Notes under the pieces: model-generated
Told to the model about the DNA's origin: nothing
Database searches by the model: none
The model's input: only the letters and a program-made list of their open reading frames with translations
Part shown: in pieces, positions 32,034 to 34,959 of the stretch
Position numbering within the stretch: the stretch's first letter is position 1
Layout: each line of letters opens with the position of its first letter
Position numbers and translations under genes: made by a program
NCBI GenBank assembly: GCA_049607205.1
Contig: JBMYWH010000024.1
Coordinates: forward strand, 1-34,959
DNA: 34,959 nt
DNA from: JBELHR01 sp049607205
GTDB taxonomy: Bacteria; Bacteroidota; Bacteroidia; Flavobacteriales; Flavobacteriaceae
Direction of reading: 5' to 3'

Positions 32034-33130
32034 TGAAGGCTAATCATAGTAAAACTTTTATATCCCCAACAGTCTTGGGGCTTCTATGTGTGTTTCTCTT
32101 TCTCTCATTCGGAGTTCAAGACTTGCATGCTCAAAATAAGGTCTATACCATAGTTTTAGACGCTGGACATGGAGGTAAGGATCCGGGGAATCGGGGAAAT
32201 GGATTTTATGAAAAAAAGATTGCATTGAACATCGCTTTGCAAGTGGGGAAGGATTTGAAAAAGCATAAAGATATTAAGGTAATCTATACCAGGGATACAG
32301 ATGTTTTTGTCCCTTTGGACCAGAGAGCCGCCATTGCGAACAAGTCAAATGCAGATTTGTTTATTTCCATACATTGCGATGCCCATACTTCTAATGCCTC
32401 AGGTGCCTCTACTTTTGCATTGGGATTACATGAGAATAATCGAAATTTTGAAATAGCAAAAAGAGAGAATGAGGTAATTCTTTTAGAGGATAATTATGAG
32501 GAGCGCTATCAAGATTACGATCCTAAGAATCCTATCGCCGTCTTCGGAATCTTAGACATGCAAGAGGAGTATCTGGATCAATCCTTAGAGCTAGCCTCTT
32601 ATATTCAGACCAATTTTAGTCAAGACTTGAAGCGTAAAAATCGAAATGTAAAACAGGCTGGATTTTTAGTCTTGCGAAATACCGCTATGCCAAGTGTGCT
32701 AGTGGAGACGGGATTTCTAACAAACAAACCTGAGGGAACCTATTTAAATTCTAAAAAAGGTCAGAAAGAAATGTCTCAAGCTATTTCTAAAGCTGTTTTG
32801 AAGTATGTATCACATCTAAAACAGAATGAAATTGAACCTGTAGGTACTGTAATTGCTCGTGAGGAGCAGGTTTCTAAGGCTGTGTTCAAAGTACAGATTG
32901 CATCGAGTAAGAAAAAGATAGAAACCAAGTCTTATAATTTTAAGGGTTTAAAAGAAGTGGACCGAGTTTATGTAAAACCCTATTATAAGTATTATCTTGG
33001 GGAAACAAACTCTTATGATCACGCAAAAGATTATTTGAAAAAGGCTAAAAAGGCTGGATACAATTCTGCCTTCATTGCAGCCTTTAAAGATGGTGAGAAA
33101 ATTAGTGTGAAAGAGGCTTTGAAACCTTAG
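32033..33130 (+). CDS. N-acetylmuramoyl-L-alanine amidase with C-terminal SPOR-like region
   Basis: This 365-residue exported hydrolase cleaves the MurNAc-L-Ala bond of peptidoglycan. A signal peptide (ISPTVLGLLCVFLFLSFG...LHA) precedes an Amidase_3 domain at about 37-265. Zinc-site residues are His46 (LDAGHGGKD), Glu60 (FYEKKIALN) and His114 (SIHCDAH), with the catalytic Glu in VLVETGFLTN. The last 80 residues (VFKVQIASSKK...YYKYYLG...A KDYLKKAKKAGY) look like a SPOR-type domain. The ATG at 32033 is preferred over TTG 32030. It is divergent from lptD and 46 nt before the MCE gene. Confidence 0.93.
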   Translation: MKANHSKTFISPTVLGLLCVFLFLSFGVQDLHAQNKVYTIVLDAGHGGKDPGNRGNGFYEKKIALNIALQVGKDLKKHKDIKVIYTRDTDVFVPLDQRAAIANKSNADLFISIHCDAHTSNASGASTFALGLHENNRNFEIAKRENEVILLEDNYEERYQDYDPKNPIAVFGILDMQEEYLDQSLELASYIQTNFSQDLKRKNRNVKQAGFLVLRNTAMPSVLVETGFLTNKPEGTYLNSKKGQKEMSQAISKAVLKYVSHLKQNEIEPVGTVIAREEQVSKAVFKVQIASSKKKIETKSYNFKGLKEVDRVYVKPYYKYYLGETNSYDHAKDYLKKAKKAGYNSAFIAAFKDGEKISVKEALKP

Positions 33131-33176
33131 TGAAGGTGAAAAATAAATAGTAATATTGTGTTATTAAGAAGGGATT

Positions 33177-34106
33177 ATGATAAAATTGACTAGAGAGTTA
33201 AAAACAGGTGTTGTAGCAATTGTAGCAATAGCAATGTTGATATGGGGGTATAATTTTTTAAAGGGACAGAATATATTGGTTCAAGGTTCTGAGGTCTATT
33301 ATGTTATGTTTGATAATGTGGAAGGACTTGATGAATCGAGTGATGTTACCGTAAATGGACATAAGGTGGGATCTGTTTTAGATATTACCTTCCAAGGAAA
33401 GTCTCACGGTGGACTTAAAGTGACCTTTGACATTAGTGAGGATTTTGATTTATCTAAAAATGACGAGATTTTGATGTACTCATCTTCTATGTTAGGATCA
33501 AAAGACTTGAAGATTATTCCTGTTTATGATGGGGATACCGCTCCTGCAGATTACCTTTTTCAAGGTTATGAAGAGGAGGATTTAATCACAGCACTGACTA
33601 AGAGAATTGCTCCGATAGAGGAGAGCTTGAGCACAACTTTAGCTTCGATGAATGAGACCTTTACCAAGCTCAACGATGTGATGGATGATCAGACTAGAGA
33701 TAAGATCAAAGGGAGTGTTGCTGAGTTGAATCAAACATTGGTCCAAGTAAAACAAATGACCGCTCAAGGGAGTTCTTTAGATAAATCACTTCAGAATGTT
33801 GAGGTTCTTTCGGGGGAACTAACAGAATTTAGTAGCTCATTAAATGAACTTGACCTTCAAGCCTTGAATGCAAGTTTGACTCAAAATTTAGATCAGATTA
33901 ACAAGGTTCTCGTACAATTAGAACAAGGACAGGGGACAGCAGGAAAGTTGCTTAATGATCCAGAATTGTACAATAACTTGAGTAATGCGACTAAGGAACT
34001 AGAAGAATTGCTTAGAGATGTAAAAGAAAATCCAAAAAGATTTGTACATTTCTCTGTCTTTGGAAAGAAATCAGATCCATATACGGACTTAGACACTATA
34101 GACTAG
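33177..34106 (+). CDS. MlaD/MCE family lipid-transport protein
   Basis: This 309-residue protein has one N-terminal membrane helix (VVAIVAIAMLIWGYNFL) and an MCE domain at about 38-115 with VYYVMFDNVEGLDESSDVTVNG and GSVLDI. A long alpha-helical region follows (ESLSTTLASMNETFTKLNDVMDD ...). MlaD-type proteins form periplasmic hexamers that move phospholipids between membranes with an ABC transporter. The MlaE/MlaF partners are not in the window. The stop codon lies inside a pentamer repeat. Confidence 0.9.
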   Translation: MIKLTRELKTGVVAIVAIAMLIWGYNFLKGQNILVQGSEVYYVMFDNVEGLDESSDVTVNGHKVGSVLDITFQGKSHGGLKVTFDISEDFDLSKNDEILMYSSSMLGSKDLKIIPVYDGDTAPADYLFQGYEEEDLITALTKRIAPIEESLSTTLASMNETFTKLNDVMDDQTRDKIKGSVAELNQTLVQVKQMTAQGSSLDKSLQNVEVLSGELTEFSSSLNELDLQALNASLTQNLDQINKVLVQLEQGQGTAGKLLNDPELYNNLSNATKELEELLRDVKENPKRFVHFSVFGKKSDPYTDLDTID

Positions 34107-34125
34107 ACTAGACTAAACTAAACTA
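34101..34125. repeat. Pentanucleotide tandem repeat at the MCE gene stop
   Basis: Five units: GACTA x3 (34101-34115) followed by AACTA x2 (34116-34125), then AATTA. The first copies carry the TAG stop of the MCE gene (34104-34106). The array is short, and no copies were seen elsewhere in the window. Confidence 0.75.
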
Positions 34126-34132
34126 AATTATA

Positions 34133-34959
34133 ATGAATTATATCCCTAATATTATTTTTGCCTTAATATTAGTGTTTGGTATAGGCTTTTTTGCAAATAA
34201 CGTAAGAAAGCTCATTCGAAACATTAAATTGGGTAAATCCATCGATCGAAATGATCAGAAATCAGTCAGATTTGCTAACATGGCTCGAATTGCACTTGGG
34301 CAATCTAAGATGGTAAGAAGACCTGTCTCTGGAATTTTGCATATCGTAGTTTATGTTGGTTTTATTCTGATCAATATTGAATTGCTCGAAATTGTATTGG
34401 ATGGCTTATTAGGGACACATCGTTTATTCTTACCTTTTATAGGTGAAGGAGTTTACGGTTTTTTAATTGGGACTTTTGAAATTTTGGCCTTTCTTGTTTT
34501 AGTAGCGGTAATTGTGTTCTGGGCGAGAAGAAATATTTTGAAAATTGCTCGTTTTATGAATCCTGAGATGAAGGGGTGGCCTAAGAAGGATGCCGACTTT
34601 ATTCTTTATTTTGAAATGGTATTAATGTCCTTGTTTTTGATCATGAATGCCACAGACCTTCCCTTTCAAGAGGCGGGAGTTGGGAATCCGATTAGTCAGT
34701 TTATAGCACCATGGTTCAGCTCAATGAGTGAATCTTCGGTTCATTTAATCGAACAAGGAGCTTGGTGGGCACATATCGTTGGGATCCTAGTATTCTTGAA
34801 TTACTTATACTATTCTAAGCATTTACATATTTTATTAGCTTTTCCTAACACCTATTTCGGGGATCTTAAACCTCAAGGGGCATTTGATAACCTGGAGTCG
34901 GTGAAAAAGGAAGTAGCCCTTATGATGGATCCAGATGCCGATCCTTTTGCCATGCCTGA
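34133..34959 (+). CDS. (Fe-S)-binding oxidoreductase, N-terminal membrane part (partial)
   Basis: The frame opens at ATG 34133 (MNYIPNIIFALILVFGIGFF) and stays open for 275 codons to the window edge. Several membrane helices are visible (about residues 5-22, 65-85, 100-130, 160-175, 208-225) with FANMARIALGQSKMVRRPVSG between the first two. This matches the N-terminal nitrate-reductase-gamma-like region of Bacteroidota (Fe-S)-binding proteins found after the MCE gene. The CxxCxxC cluster motifs should lie beyond the window. A TGA ends the window but is out of frame. Confidence 0.78.
   Translation, partial: MNYIPNIIFALILVFGIGFFANNVRKLIRNIKLGKSIDRNDQKSVRFANMARIALGQSKMVRRPVSGILHIVVYVGFILINIELLEIVLDGLLGTHRLFLPFIGEGVYGFLIGTFEILAFLVLVAVIVFWARRNILKIARFMNPEMKGWPKKDADFILYFEMVLMSLFLIMNATDLPFQEAGVGNPISQFIAPWFSSMSESSVHLIEQGAWWAHIVGILVFLNYLYYSKHLHILLAFPNTYFGDLKPQGAFDNLESVKKEVALMMDPDADPFAMP

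Noticed and set aside
34957..34959. TGA at the window end as the stop of the Fe-S protein
   Set aside because: It is out of frame with the ATG at 34133; that frame is still open at the edge.
1..34959. CRISPR arrays, defence islands, prophage or transposases
   Set aside because: No regular repeat-spacer pattern and no such coding families were found on either strand.

Overview
The window is AT-rich and looks like the chromosome of a Bacteroidota member, most likely order Flavobacteriales. Three lines point there. Genes are tightly packed with AT-rich leaders and almost no Shine-Dalgarno sequences. Several intergenic regions carry TAnnTTTG-type -7 boxes. The gene content is characteristic: L17 with a Lys/Ala-rich tail, ribosomal leader order running into carA-eno-gltA, and divergent lptD / N-acetylmuramoyl-alanine amidase followed by a single MCE protein and an (Fe-S) oxidoreductase. 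Genus cannot be fixed from this sequence.

Positions 1-12894 hold the merged S10-spc-alpha ribosomal operon, all on +: (rplC end)-rplD-rplW-rplB-rpsS-rplV-rpsC-rplP-rpmC-rpsQ-rplN-rplX-rplE-rpsN-rpsH-rplF-rplR-rpsE-rpmD-rplO-secY-infA-rpmJ-rpsM-rpsK-rpsD-rpoA-rplQ. It makes ribosomal proteins, the SecY translocon channel, IF1 and the RNA polymerase alpha subunit. Gaps are 1-31 nt, except a 93-nt possible structured leader before rpsD. A hairpin terminator follows rplQ.

Positions 12972-18765 carry carA, eno, gltA, an arginase and an overlapping gene for an apparently inactivated CtlX/arginine-deiminase-fold protein. tsaD (-) and tamB (+) diverge at about 19.8 kb. A sugar nucleotidyltransferase and an overlapping NahK-like sugar kinase follow (24311-26262).

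Positions 26263-28940 are glycolytic: a 218-bp regulatory region rich in inverted repeats, then pfkA, gapA and mgsA. The 9-mer TTTACGAAA/TTTCGTAAA recurs upstream of eno, gltA and pfkA and may be a shared operator. ridA and lptD follow on -, then on + a cell-wall amidase, an MlaD-like MCE protein and the start of an (Fe-S) oxidoreductase that runs off the window.

No rRNA, tRNA, IS element, phage gene or CRISPR array was seen. No gene-free stretch exceeds 300 bp. Most of the window is conserved housekeeping DNA. The least ordinary parts are the arginase / degenerate CtlX pair, the pfkA upstream region with its shared motif, the apparent lack of a standard start codon for tamB, the possible rpsD leader, and terminators placed 13-25 nt ahead of the next gene.
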